Shown here: in pieces, positions 21,799-32,439 of the stretch | How positions within the stretch are numbered: position 1 is the stretch's first letter | Layout: the number at the start of each line of letters is the position of its first letter | Assembly (NCBI GenBank): GCA_002633025.1 | Contig: NMRB01000789.1 | Location: forward strand, 139,026-203,025 | Length of the DNA: 64,000 bases | Source of the DNA: Notospermus geniculatus | Lineage: Eukaryota > Nemertea > Pilidiophora > Heteronemertea > Lineidae | Reading direction: 5' to 3' | The notes under the pieces: generated by a model | Databases searched by the model: none | What the model was told of the DNA's origin: nothing | What the model saw: only the letters and a program-made list of their open reading frames with translations | Position numbers and translations under genes: made by a program

Positions 21799-21908
21799 GC
21801 TATCTAGGCCTATAGTACTATGTAGACATGGTAGAAAACACCAAAAGACAGAAATTTCCTTCTTTGGCGGTCAAAGTGTTAATTGCCCAATGTTGTGATT
21901 TATTCCAG

Positions 21909-22099
21909 GCGTGCGCACCTTCTGCCCAAAACCAGTTGCAAAAATGTTAGAGAATGTCGGCGGTACAAGCGCCCTGCTTGGACTGATTGCCATGGCAAGT
22001 GATGTTGAGGGCCTGTACGCTGCAGTCAAGGCTCTCGTGTGTGTGGTGCGCAACAATAAATCAGCCATGAGGGAGATGATCAGAACAAGAGGCTATCAG
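21909..22099 (+). CDS. WDFY3: internal exon of a WDFY3 (Alfy)-like BEACH protein
   Basis: The 191-nt exon is bounded by an acceptor (TGTGATTTATTCCAG) and a donor (TATCAG then GTATGT). It begins with the last two bases of a split glycine codon and ends in phase 0. The 63 codons read VRTFCPKPVAKMLENVGG, then an alpha-helical stretch with LLGLIAMASDVEGLYAAVKA and LVCVVRNN, and end RGYQ. I recognise this as the conserved mid-protein alpha-helical region of WDFY3, a very large phosphoinositide-binding scaffold with C-terminal PH-BEACH, WD40 and FYVE parts that helps autophagosomes engulf ubiquitinated aggregates. WDFY4 is the closest alternative. No neighbouring WDFY3 exon was found on the + strand of this window, so the gene has very long introns here, or the exon is isolated by rearrangement or misassembly. 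Confidence 0.8.
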
Positions 22100-22150
22100 G
22101 TATGTTGGTTAACTCGTCTCTTGCAGTGTCTGTGTCATAGGGGTTACTCT

Positions 22151-22407
22151 ACACTCCTCTCGCAGTGTTTTGTTCGCTCCGTACCTACGCTTCACAAACC
22201 ACTGCTTCGAATGGCCGGTATTCTGCCGATTTACTGCCAGATGGCACTATTTCCGTCCAACCAATCAGCGCCCGCCATCAGGCTGCAACTGAGCAAAATC
22301 CTAAAACACTTTCTCCAGCACGACAGCGGGAACAGTAGTGGTGCCATCTGGTGGTAAATCGGCAGAATACCGGCCATTCGAAGCAAAACACTGTGAGAGG
22401 AGTGTAG
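22151..22407. mobile_element. MITE with long inverted ends and 9-bp target duplication
   Basis: GGTTACTCT is repeated on both sides (22142-22150 and 22408-22416). The ends ACACTCCTCTCGCAGTGTTT and CTTCGAATGGCCGGTATTCT are mirrored at the right end with few mismatches. The left arm carries a ~32-bp insertion. It lies just inside the intron after the WDFY3-like exon, so the ORF running out of that exon is not coding beyond 22099. Confidence 0.85.
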
Positions 22408-22416
22408 GGTTACTCT

Positions 22417-23618
22417 TGATGTAATGATGTATGTATTACATGTACCGGTATAGCTTTATTCACTGATAAGAAAACTACAATAGTCAGGAGCCAAAGCAAA
22501 GCATTAGCGGCTCCTGAGACAGATATAGCCATCAGGAAAAGGTAACAGGCGGACAGAGCAACAAAATTTATACATTGAAGCATACAGAAAATGGAAGGAA
22601 AATAAGGAAAATACAAAACGAAGAAAGACAAAGCAAGTGGTTGGTATCGGGTCTGTTCGTTGGAATAGGAAAAATAAGACTGAGAAGTGAGTTGCAAACC
22701 CGGAGGCATTCATGGTCGTTTAGTTCAAAGGGGAAAAGTCATAACTCATAAAATGTACATTTTGACCAACTGAATTTGAAACTGTCATTAACCCATTTTA
22801 ACAAATTTTTAATGGAACCTCGTCCCCAGGTGCACGTTCGCATATTTGCACAGGTTTTGCCTATGACTGGAGCACGGCTTTGCCTGGAGACTAGGTTCAC
22901 TCTCTATGGGAGGTACCACCAAAAATCAAAACAAACACCGCGAGCCATTCGCTTTAAAGCCCCACTGTATTGAATCTGAAAAACGCAAATCATCGCCGCG
23001 ATTCTTGACGTCAGTGCATGACGTCACGACGTGTAAAATGTACTGCGCTCTGTCTGAATACATTAGAGCCCTCCCTGCAGATTTTTTCATTGTGTGCTGA
23101 AAACTAGGCCTACAAAGTTTAGCATGAGTGGACATCATGAAAACCGTTGGCTCTGTGAATGGTGGAGGTTTCACTCTGTGGCATCTGCTGGTCTGAGGCA
23201 AGTTCAGAAGGAAACTTCAGAAGGAAATCGGATAGAGACTTCCAGGCTTGGACCTGTTGGTGACCTGGTGAGAGGAGCATTTCGCATGAGCAATAACAGT
23301 GTAGAGCGTCTGCGTTGAAGGAAAAGTCCAGCAAACCTGTCTCTCACCTGCAGTTGTCAGTTGGAACGAACACCCGTCAGGAAAACGTACAATTATTCTT
23401 CTAACATTACAATAATTAATAATGCTTAGATACAAGTTGTTAAGCTAGTTCTTCCATGCCCCTTGATGGCGAGACAGCCATTTCAAGTCAGGGAAGCAAT
23501 ATATTTTTGGTCGTATGACTAGCCCACTGATCAAGGACAGTGGAGCTCAGTTTCAAGGGTAGACCCTTCAAAGGCTGGTCATACTAACCTCAGTCACAGA
23601 GCATCAGGTGAAACTGGC
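22417..23618. other. no gene seen
   Basis: Short ORFs on both strands have no splice or family support. The region contains one stray minisatellite unit (about 23117-23200) and a doubled GTTCAGAAGGAAAC/CTTCAGAAGGAAAT (23199-23228). Confidence 0.4.
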
Positions 23619-23804
23619 CTACACCTCGTGAGGATCTTTTCGCCTGGTCTTGGGGATTTGTTGGCAAGGGATGTCGATGGGACGGCATGGCTGGCGGAAA
23701 TTCAACCAAGGAGGAATCTTCAGATACTGCCCTGGTTCATCGTCTACCCCTCCTCGAACAACACCAGTACCGCTCAAGTTCGTGTTGCTTTTCTCTGGGA
23801 ATGG
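23619..23804 (-). CDS. 3'-terminal coding exon of an unrecognised protein
   Basis: On the - strand a perfect branch-point sequence (TTTTACTAAC) and a pyrimidine tract lead to TTTTCCAG. Then follow 61 codons in phase 0 and a TAG stop. The peptide begins PFPEKSNTNLSGTGVVRGG, continues VDDEPGQYLKIPPWLNFRQP and ends KTRRKDPHEV. Its mixed, non-repetitive composition, rich in Pro, Asp and Arg, looks like real protein. No domain recognised; upstream exons were not found on this strand. The longer + strand ORF across the same place (23628-24164) is taken as its shadow. Confidence 0.5.
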   Translation of the reverse strand, partial: PFPEKSNTNLSGTGVVRGGVDDEPGQYLKIPPWLNFRQPCRPIDIPCQQIPKTRRKDPHEV

Positions 23805-24164
23805 CTGGAAAATATAAAACAAAGGAATTTGTTAGTAAAACAAAGGCTAAAAAATTTTAGTAGAAATACTTTTTGTTCCTCAATGCGGATTGTCCGTCAA
23901 TCGCCAACCTTCTTTGTGATGACGGGCATGTCAATTTCATTGTGTTTTGTCCAATGTATTGCTTTTGTCCTGTTTCACCTTCAACTACGGTATGTAATTG
24001 TTGGTAAAAATAGAAACCGGGCGGTATGCCATTTCGTGTACATCAATTTGCCCCGCTCTGTAGGCCTAGCTAACTCGTCGTCTATGGTAGACGATTCTTG
24101 GACGCAAATCAGTGCGACCGTTCCGTTGGAGTACCGTACAGAGCAGACTCAGCATGTTTTTTGA

Positions 24165-25660
24165 TAAACAGTTGGTCAAGGATTTGAGCCAGTGGGCGCC
24201 ATTTGGCTGATCAACGGATGCGCCATAGGCCTTATCGCACCTAGCACATGGCTAATCAGCATAAATCAGCGAGGCGGGACGGGCCCAACCATCAGCGCCA
24301 CCGCTGTACATTTACAATACATTGTGCAATGCATTGGGTGCATTTTTTGTCAACATTGGCTAATAAAAGTCACTTCCAAAAGCCTGATGTGCCTAAACTA
24401 ACTAGCTATGTGGGCGGCGGTATAAAGTGATTCAAATCGATATATTATTGACAGTTGATGGGTATCTGGGAATATGAAGTCTCAGTCTTCGGTTTAGGAA
24501 CAGGCCGGGCGGGGCCTGTAGACCTTGGGCCTGCCTAGGAACGGACGGACCGCTGAGTATTTTTAGGCCTACTCCGCACTCGCCAAAATGCAGGTTTTGT
24601 GGCGTATCAGGAATTATATCTTGACCTATAGATAAAAAAAATCAAAGACATAGAATTGGTCCCTACCTGAAATGAGATATCCTCCAAAATTTTCTGAGAT
24701 ATTCAAATAAAGGGCTCGCAAAAATTTCATTCCACTGTCATGTCCGCCAGAATTTGAGCTGCCACGTAGTTCCTGGTTCGCATCCGCGGTTCACTCAGTG
24801 TATTGCTCCGCCAATGCGAAAAAAGTTCTTGAACATACACCCTAATATAAATAGGCCTCCTCATGGGTCCTATATTGGATTATTTTTGTATGATATTGTA
24901 CACGCTTATTATTTTAATCTGTTTTTGTAGCAGATTTTTACATGATTCCTGAAAAACACATGCACCAAAAAACCTCATCACCAACAGATTGCTGCCCCTC
25001 AATTAGCATAATATGATTAGGCGGGGCCGGTGTAACGTTTATCAGTGCGGCCCATGTGCCAGTGTGACATTACAATAGATGGACGCAATAAGCGGCGACT
25101 TGACAATAAAGAAAGAATGGGTCATAAGAATAAAGACTAGCAAATGCTTTTACTTCAAATTTGTACAGCACTGTCTAGTGCATTTGTAGACAAGTTTGTT
25201 TTTATTTAGAAGGTCTAACGTAGCTTTCACCAGCGGGTGACTGGGGAGATGGCAATTATGTTATAATTTGCAAATATTTAATACAAAAATGCCAACTTTA
25301 TGAAAACAAATGCATAAGAAAATTACTAATGAACGTTTGAAATATGAGACAAAAATTTGATGTTGTGAATATTTCCGTTTCAGAATTGTGAAGACAATAG
25401 TTGTATACCATTGGTTTTGTCTGCACCAAATAACTGATACTATTCTGTTCATTGGTATGCTCCAACCATCCTGAACCACTTCATCCTGAGAACACCATGC
25501 GTTCTTATACTTAGTGCTAGCTACCTTCGTCGCCGTCTGCGGTGACGAAGGGCGCGAGCAGTAAGAACGCCTGATATTCTCAGGGTGGGCCCACTTAAGT
25601 TCCTCGGCCTGTTGGCTAAGGTAGGTTAAAGTTATTGTGGTTCCCGATCCAGGGGGCAGG
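24165..25660. other. no gene seen
   Basis: Contains a MITE fragment near 25135 (CTAGCAAATGCTTTTACTTC, the family of 30386-30500) and an inverted pair GCGTTCTTA…TAAGAACGC at about 25499-25571 around GACGAAGG/CCTTCGTC. Otherwise unassigned. Confidence 0.4.
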
Positions 25661-26038
25661 TAAACTCCCTAAGCAGTTGTGTACCGCGCCCCCTTCGGTT
25701 TACTCGCTCTCCACAACTGCTTAACTTCGTAAAATTCGCCGCGTTCGGTCAACAGATGGCGCTGAGAGAGTCGACCAATGAGAGCACCGAGCAACCGGTA
25801 ACCAAGCTGGCCTGAGACACTTTTTCATTGGCCGAGCGATTCGTAGCCATGGTAGCACAAGAACATCCGTTGCCAACGGGCCAAACAGTTCTGAAAGCAG
25901 CGTGCTGATAGGCTGTAAAACTCGCGCCAGGCCCAGACGCCATCTGTTGACCAACCGCGGCGACTTCCACGAAGTAAAGCAGTTGTGGAGAGCGAGTAAA
26001 CCGAAGGGGGCGCGGTACACAACTGCGTAGGGAGTTTA
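25661..26038. mobile_element. 378-bp MITE with ~100-bp inverted ends and 9-bp target duplication
   Basis: GGGGGCAGG flanks both ends (25652-25660 and 26039-26047). The arms start TAAACTCCCTA(A/C)GCAGTTG, continue TGTACCGCGCCCCCTTCGG and GTCAACAGATGGCG, and match at over 90% by eye across about 100 bp. Long TIRs with 9-bp duplications are typical of Mutator-like elements. The ORFs at 25721-26253 (-) cross it. Confidence 0.88.
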
Positions 26039-26270
26039 GGGGGCAGGGGGCTCGGGTAAGGGGCTGGGCCTGCGTGGAAGGCCGGGCACCTCGTCCCCAC
26101 CCCTGCCTGTGGATGGGGGCCAGCCTGGCCTGGCCTGGGTCCTATCCCACAGGCAGCCCCGTGGCAACCCACCGCAGCCCTGTCCCGGTCCCCTGCGGTG
26201 GGTTTTGTCCCCACAGGCAGGGGACGGGGCTGCGGTGGGTTTTTCACCTGCACAACCTAAAGCCTAGGTG
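26039..26270. other. GC-rich patch with internal inverted motifs
   Basis: Much richer in G+C than its neighbours. AACCCACCGCAGCCC/GGGCTGCGGTGGGTT and CCCCACAGGCAGGGG occur repeatedly in both orientations. No function assigned; the ORFs on both strands follow from base composition. Confidence 0.5.
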
Positions 26271-26272
26271 AC

Positions 26273-26354
26273 TACCCTTACGAAAATGTACCACGTGTAA
26301 ATGACATTACCACGTGGTAATGTCATTTATATGTGGTACATTTTTGTAAGGGTA
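26273..26354. mobile_element. 82-bp palindromic MITE
   Basis: TACCCTTACGAAAATGTACC at the left is mirrored by GGTACATTTTTGTAAGGGTA at the right, with AATGACATTACCACG/CGTGGTAATGTCATT inside. Confidence 0.85.
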
Positions 26355-26389
26355 AGCGAAATACCAGACAAAATTTTTCATAAATATAT

Positions 26390-27657
26390 CAAGATCTCAC
26401 CAAAAAATGCATTTTTTCCCAAAATTTCAGATCAATAGCACCTGCGGTCAGGTAACGTGCCACTTAAAGGCAAAATTTTGAACTTGGACCTCTCTGACCT
26501 TGAAAAGTAGGTCAAATCAAAAATCCGTTATGTAATGTACCCTCATTAGATCAAACTCCTCACAGCGCCACCTATCTCCATTCTTCCGATATAGTGACAC
26601 TGCACCCAAACCGGTACTATTTGCGCGGAGGACTTAGCAGACGACGTGAACAAAACACACCGAAATAAGGATTTTTGTGCATGTCAACAACTGAATCGAC
26701 ATGTATTAGCCCTCTTAGATTAGTAACTTCCATAACAACAGATAAAAGTGTGATCTAGGCCTAGGCAGGGGTTGAAAACGAATGTTTTATCAAGTCACTT
26801 TTCCCCATGCATCGCTGTGTACAAAAATGTACAGCCGCATACAGCTCGATTAAATGTCTAAATGTTCGGTTATTCGGGCCTAAGAAACTTACCTGCGTCA
26901 TCCATTCATTCACGTGTGTTTCGAATATAATATCCATTTAGATTATACAAGACAAAACCTCCTGATTAAATGAAAATCGTTCGAAATGATGGTTGAAGCG
27001 AGGGCACACAGGATGTTTACATAAACTTGCAAATACACGTGCTCTACGATATGTACGCCTTCCCATTGGTTCACAGATTCAGTGGCATCTAAAACGTGGC
27101 AGGATTTAGACGGAACACCGAGCCGCATCACCGCCTTTCTCGTAAAATAGTTCCAAGAATAATAGCTCATTCTAGCGAGATTTTTTGCTGTTTTTCACAA
27201 CTTTTCAACTGTGTGACTTTGTTTTACGTCTACCTAAATACTGTTGCCAATATTTTGGTATAAAATTGGCGAATAAAAGTTTTAACAAGATTCTTGTGAA
27301 ACCGGAGAAGTATTGGTTCCAGAGACGTTAGTGGAGCCATCATAAAATGCGGAACGGAACTAACGGCGATTGGAACGAGATTGTCATTAGATACACCTAT
27401 GATAAAAATTTGGAGGTGATCCAGTCATTAGTTCAGGAGTTGTTGCACTTTTTGTGTTTTCAGTTTCCGCCACCTAGTGGCCAAGGTAAGCGTCAAACCG
27501 GACCGAAACTTGGTGTCGTAGGTCATCTGACCTAGGGGGATATATGTACCAAGTTTCAGATCAATAGCTTCAGCGGTTATGAAACGTGTCCTGCTAACGG
27601 ACGACGACGACAACGGACGCAGACCCACGACAAGAGCTCACCTCAGGTGAGCTAAAA
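26390..27657 (+). mobile_element. probable non-LTR retroelement or SINE remains; 3' tail at about 27540-27657
   Basis: The tail reads TTTCAGATCAATAGC, then a GACGACGACGACAACGGACG stretch, then AGCTCACCTCAGGTGAGCTA and AAAA. This hairpin-ended tail type is widespread in marine-invertebrate genomes. A second TTTCAGATCAATAGC occurs at about 26427. No reverse transcriptase frame is visible, so the element is truncated or non-autonomous. Extent is uncertain. Confidence 0.45.
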
Positions 27658-27754
27658 AGTTCATTGGTTTATTGGACTTGAGGGCTTTTGGGACTAAAGG
27701 GAGTCAAATACCAAGCCTGCCAATTTCGTATTTTTGACAAGCCAAATATTGAGG

Positions 27755-27840
27755 GGCGGGCGGGCGGGTGGGGGGGGGTTGGAGACTGCCCCTGCCCTGC
27801 CGGAGGTGGGCGGGGTGGAGACTGCCCCTGCCCTGCCACT
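27755..27840. repeat. GC-rich tandem (GGAGACTGCCCCTGCCCTGCC)-type duplication
   Basis: GGAGACTGCCCCTGCCCTGC occurs twice (27781 and 27816), after a G-rich run GGGCGGGCGGGTGGGGGGGG. Confidence 0.7.
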
Positions 27841-28074
27841 GACGATCTGCAAGCTAAATACATGTATTATTCTCTTCAGGAAATAAACAACAACATTTGA
27901 AGAGTTATATATATTTTATTCCTACAGACATAGGTTTATAAAGCCAATACAGATAAAACTAGTAAAGCACATTGTGTGATCCTGAACTCAGGTTGAGCAA
28001 CAACTTTTCAATGGGGAACCGGAGGAACTAAAGGCACCGCTCTGTGTGATAGTTTTCTAGCGAAAGTTTTTAGT

Positions 28075-28165
28075 AGTCAATTATTGCTGTCAGACAGCAA
28101 TAATTGCTGTCATACAGTACAGTACCGGTACTGTACGACAGTAATTATTGCTGTCTGATAGAAAA
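28075..28165. repeat. complex palindrome centred on TACCGGTA
   Basis: CAGCAATAATTGCTGTC and ACAGTACAGTACC face their complements across the centre near 28127. CAGCAATAATTGCTG is itself palindromic, making a cruciform-prone site. Possibly an ultra-short MITE. Confidence 0.65.
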
Positions 28166-28294
28166 TGTATTCCTACAGCTCATTTTTTCGTGATGCAACG
28201 TCAACACTTCGGTCACACTGCTCGGAGCGCCGACCTGTCGGGATAAACGGCATGCGGGTTCCTCATTGTCACATCACGCCCTGGGAAACCTGAC

Positions 28295-28661
28295 CAATGG
28301 GTAACCCGCATGACTGCAGATGGCGCAGCAAGTATAAGACCCGAATGACGTACTGATGTCACTTTTCTCGCTGTTGACGTCGCGTCGTCAAAGCATGTGT
28401 ACATTTTTCTACACAATTTTCTGTGCAAATTTTCCCCAAAGACGTTGTCAATATTGGCATCCTGTGGCATTTCTGACGAAACAGAGCAGTGATATATGGA
28501 CAACTTTGAACATGAAATAGGCAGTGTAATTAATCAATATTGAACCAAACAGAGTGGTTTATTTTGGGGCAAGAAGTAAATGGAAATACTGTTAGAAAAT
28601 AGGACTTCCGGGTCTTACAGTGACAGCGCCACGTCGTGGCTAGTTCGCGGGTTCCTCATTG
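28295..28661. mobile_element. CAATGAGGAACCCGCA family, second full copy
   Basis: Matches 12019-12386 throughout, in the same orientation. A fragment of the same family adjoins it on the left (about 28180-28268). Confidence 0.85.
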
Positions 28662-28792
28662 AAAAGCTGTGGCTCAACCACAAGATAATCTTCGTTGGTG
28701 CATACATCTATAAATAAAAGCACTACCACTGGTGTAATATCTGCAGATGTTCCCCATTACTAAGTGATCCCTTCTTTGTAAATGGAATACAC

Positions 28793-28915
28793 AGACAACA
28801 CACAGCGAGAAGACCATAACTGTTCAATACAGCAGTACAGTGTGGGGAAACATTTACACACAGAAACATTCATAGATGTTACACCAATGTTTCACAAAAC
28901 TGATTGGCGGTCTAG
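28793..28915. repeat. ~120-bp direct repeat, copy 1
   Basis: GCGAGAAGACCATAACTGTT through GATTGGCGGTCTAG is repeated at 29117-29234 with a few differences. Ends beside an ambiguous base at 28916. Confidence 0.8.
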
Positions 28916-29116
28916 NCTCACTGGGGACTATTTGCAGACTACCGACTGTCTGAGGACGATTTTGCGTCTTGCTTAATATACCAACAGGGTACTCCTGAGG
29001 CTGGGAGGTCCCCGATGGTAGGTTCTACGACCGCGGACGTCCCCACTCTTCCAAAGTCCCTGGTTGTGAGACTAAATTCAGACAAATGTCCCCGGAAGTC
29101 GGTGATTACAAATTCA

Positions 29117-29234
29117 ACAGACAGCGAGAAGACCATAACTGTTCAATACAGCAGTACAGGGTGGGGAAACATTTACACACAGAAACATTAATAGATGTTA
29201 CACCAGTGTTTCACAAAATTGATTGGCAGTCTAG
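29117..29234. repeat. ~120-bp direct repeat, copy 2
   Basis: See 28793-28915; it continues past GATTGGCAGTCTAG into different sequence (GAAGACTCCC). Confidence 0.8.
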
Positions 29235-29427
29235 GAAGACTCCCTGAAACGCAACATCCGACGGTACTCCAAGACCGTCTTACATTTGATAATCCGCGAG
29301 AGCCGTCTGCACTTCAGTCGGCTCTCAAATTATCATTTCTTAACAAAGTTGATTTTAAGCTGAAAACAGCATTGTGTGTGGTCCGCTAAAGGTAGACATT
29401 AATTTCAAAATGCATTACCTCTGCTAC

Positions 29428-29589
29428 CAGGGCCGTATTTAACTTTTTGGTCCAGGGGGGCAGAAGCCTCTCAGGGAGGGCAGAAGACCACTTTTTGCCG
29501 ATTTTTTGCCCAAAATCCGCATAAAAATAACATTTTTTGGTTCCCTCAGGGGGGCAACTGCCCCCTCGCCCCCTTTAAATACGGCCCTG
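29428..29589. mobile_element. hAT-like MITE, ends CAGGGCCGTATTTAA
   Basis: Perfect inverted ends CAGGGCCGTATTTAA over 15 bp. The C-A-G-G-G start is typical of hAT termini. The interior is a G/C-run repeat (CAGGGGGGCA…). An 8-bp duplication is not evident. Confidence 0.75.
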
Positions 29590-29716
29590 GCTATATAAAC
29601 AACGAAAAAGAAACAAAAGCTGCTGTCATTTCAATCCAGAATAGCCCACACTCGCTGTTCTAAATCAAGAACTTCTTTTTTCGTACGCAATTTACGGAAC
29701 TAGAACCACCCATTCT

Positions 29717-29920
29717 TTAACTCATCTGCCCCCAGAGTCCAGCAGACGGCATCTTCTGTCAAAGTTTTCTCACATCCTGTGGTATGGATTGAAAAATATT
29801 TGGAGAAAAGTTGTTCCTGTCAACCATCTGAAGAATGTTTCTTCAAATTTTTTTCTAATTCATTTCCAAGGATTTTAGAAAACTTTTACCGTCTGCTCAA
29901 ACCTGGGACAGAGGAGTTAA
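29717..29920. mobile_element. TTAA-flanked MITE (CTCATCTGCCCC family), copy 1
   Basis: TTAA on both sides, ends (A)CTCATCTGCCCCCAGAGTCC and an inverted partner. Long internal inverted homology (CAGCAGACGG…CCGTCTGCTC; GAATGTTTCTTC/GAAAAATATTTG). Confidence 0.8.
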
Positions 29921-30385
29921 TAAATGCGATAATTCGAGGTTAAAAGGGAGTTGTGCAACAACTTACCCACCATGGAACATAATCTATTCTTTTGGGCCGA
30001 ATGGACTTGGCCATGCCTACAAAAAAATTAAGTCATGATTTGAACAGCAACTGGTGGCAAAGTTTGAAATTTCTGCACAGCTTCTCAAGTTTACTAAGTT
30101 AGCAGCAATCACTTTGGAAGTGATTTCCCTGCTGTTTTTCACCCCCAATCATTGGCCATAGGACATGCTGCCATTAATCTGGCTGACGGCCCATAATGCC
30201 AGCTCCTTTTTCCCAGCAAATTTCACCTGAAAGTCCCGAATGTCAAACCGTTTTGATGCCACCGGCGGTTTGCCGCCAGGTGAACAACAAAGTACAGGTG
30301 AAATTGGCCATGAAAGACAACGGCATTGTTTTAATAAACAGGTCGTGAGCTGGTTCCGTTGAGAGCAGCAAAAACTGACCTATGG

Positions 30386-30500
30386 GCTGATATTCATAAA
30401 AGCTAGCAAATGCTTTTACTTCCAAGTTTTGTAGCACATTTACATTGGACCTGACTGTGCAAATCTTAAGGAAAATCATTTGCTAACTTTTATGAATACC
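30386..30500. mobile_element. MITE, ends CTG(A/G)TATTCATAAAAG
   Basis: GATATTCATAAAAGCTAGCA and the inverted GGTATTCATAAAAGTTAGCA bracket about 65 bp. Another copy lies at 53606-53696. Confidence 0.7.
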
Positions 30501-30609
30501 AGCAATGGCCGATCGCCTGAAATAAACCAGCAGTGAATACTTGGCAGTTGCTACTAACACGAGTTGAACACTGTACAATCCTGACTGTGTGGGAAACATA
30601 GTACAAAAT

Positions 30610-30880
30610 CGTCAACTTTGATGACCTTGATGCAGCCGGTGACCTTGACGACTGATTCAAGGTCAGCCAGTGACCTTGATGACTGATTCAAGGTCATGCA
30701 GTGACCTTGCTGACTGATGACTGATGGCGACTTTGATGACTGATTCAAGGTCAGCTAGTAACCTTGACAACTGATGGTGACCTTGACAACTAATTCAAGA
30801 GCAGCCAGAGACTTTGATGCCCGATTCAAGGTCAGCCAGTGACCTTGACGACTGCTCCAAGGTCAGCCAAAGTTGACCTT
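30610..30880. promoter_or_regulatory. minisatellite array of nuclear-receptor half-sites (TCAAGGTCA)
   Basis: The 9-mer TGACCTTGA, or its complement TCAAGGTCA, occurs exactly nine times, at 30622, 30640, 30657, 30671, 30688, 30745, 30778, 30826 and 30840, plus several one-mismatch copies. The units are about 31 bp (TGACCTTGA-TGACTGAT-TCAAGGTCA), so neighbouring sites face each other. TCAAGGTCA is the known extended half-site of ERR, SF-1 and FTZ-F1 receptors. Whether it is a functional enhancer or only a minisatellite that happens to hold the motif is unknown. Confidence 0.6.
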
Positions 30881-31281
30881 ACAAGGATGAGACACCCCAG
30901 CAAGTTTTGTCAAGATTGGTACAGTGTTCTTACACCAACCAAGGGAATACCTTGGCATATCTCCCGAACAATTTCGGGAGAACATCCGAAAAAAAGATTT
31001 CCATCGCGGACGAAAACGGCAGTAAAATTCATTGGTAGGTTCAACTTCATCACGATTCCATACATAAAATCTCATTTTGCCAAAAACCTACCCTTCATTT
31101 TCCCGCCGAAACAGCTTCAACCCCTTCATGACACTGCCTTCGTGAATTTCATCCAAAAGAGAAATCGACAAGACAGGTTTCCGTAATCCTGCCATGTGGG
31201 TATTCATTGGAAAGTACTTTTTCGGAGAGCTTTCCAATTAATACCTATATGAGAGGTTTTCGATGTTACAGAAACCTGTCA

Positions 31282-31502
31282 TATAGAGGAATCCCACTGA
31301 CGTCATCAAGTCATGTGACTGGCCGTCAAAATGACGCAAACTGGCGTCAATAGGGTGCTACACGTGGATTGACGTTCCGCCTGACGCGACGAGACACGGC
31401 ACGAAATAACGTCATCGCGTCATCGTGACGTTCCTTCAGGAAACACGTGGTCAATTTGACGGCCAACGCGGCCTTGATGACGTCACGTGGGAAACCTCTA
31501 TA
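31282..31502. mobile_element. CRE-rich MITE (TATAGAGG ends), copy 1
   Basis: Inverted ends TATAGAGG(A/T)(A/T)TCCCAC and internal TGACGTCATCAA; TA-type target. A second copy is at 39609-39820. Its halves also lie, reversed and interrupted by other sequence, near 37950-38300. Holds many TGACGTCA/TGACG motifs. Confidence 0.8.
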
Positions 31503-31589
31503 GGTCTTCATTGGAATGTACCCAGTGAGTGCTTTCTACAGGATACCTTTGTGATGGTGTTTCAGATGTTACGAAAACCCTATCAGGTA

Positions 31590-31930
31590 CCGTAGGTATT
31601 CATTGGAAAATACTCTCTGGGACCTTTCCAATGAATACGGATGTTATTGGGTTAAGGTACATCCAATTTTTGCTGGTAAAATAAAATTCGTCTCCAAATT
31701 TTGCAAATTTTCGACTCAAACCGGGGCCTTCCTCAGGCAATTCTATTAGAGATCCCAGAAATAAATCCCAATGAGCATCTTGGCTCATTCACTTTTGGGA
31801 TCTACTAGAAAGTACATCAGGAAGACCCCTGTTGGGGTAAAAAAATGCAAAATTCTGAGATGACTTAACTTTTACGGTACTATCATTTGTGTGTCATTTT
31901 TGGTGCTCTATGTTGGATATTAATTTTTTG
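31590..31930. other. fragments of GTATTCATTGGAAA inverted repeats, no gene
   Basis: GGTATTCATTGGAAAATACT / CCTTTCCAATGAATACGG at about 31594-31643 is a short hairpin repeat of the same type as 31198-31246 and 32870-32995. GCAAATTTTCGACTCAAACCGGGGCCTTCC at 31703 onward is a phrase also seen at 44635, 48035 and 61892, a dispersed repeat. Confidence 0.5.
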
Positions 31931-31937
31931 CTACATA

Positions 31938-32098
31938 CAGGGTGTCTACAGCCTGTGGAGCACCAAATTTAAGACCTTTTTAAGACCAAGTATCGGCAAA
32001 ATTTAAGACATATTTTTCTTCAATGAACCCCACCCCTTTGAAAATGGAAGTTCCAAATTTAAGATTTTAGAGACTTTTTAAGACTTGTAGACACGTTG
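31938..32098. mobile_element. hAT-like MITE, ends CAGGGTGTCTACA
   Basis: Left CAGGGTGTCTACA and right TGTAGACACGTTG are imperfect inverses. TTTTTAAGAC and AAATTTAAGA are repeated internally in both halves. Confidence 0.6.
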
Positions 32099-32439
32099 AA
32101 TATAAAAATTACCTCTGCCAATGAAAGGGTTGAAAGCTTACGAAAAACTTTACATACATGGTGTAGAACAGACACATTAGTTTGGCACAACTAAGGCAGT
32201 GCTACAAACATTACAACACAATTATTTCTAAACGTCATTTCACTACAAATGCTACACACTGTGCACACTACTTAAATGCACAACAACATGAATACAAACA
32301 TACAATCAGAGATGGCACCTACAATTTCAAAATTTCCAAAACACTTCTATACAAATTGCTGTAGTTACAGTTCATGAATTGAATGACATGCAATTTCCAA
32401 TGGGGTCAAAATTATCTCAACTAAATGACCAGGGGCCTG

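Noticed and set aside
23628-24164. 178-aa + strand ORF, the longest in the window
   Set aside because: It overlaps a better-supported - strand exon (23619-23804), has no recognisable domain, and its second half looks like translated intron (runs of F, L, V, I).
25721-26253. Overlapping ORFs of 99-142 aa on the - strand
   Set aside because: They read the arms of a MITE and an adjacent GC-rich patch; the frames are open because of base composition.
28085-28165. CRISPR-like or rho-independent terminator hairpins
   Set aside because: The window is eukaryotic; the palindromes are MITEs or inverted repeats without spacers or U-tracts.
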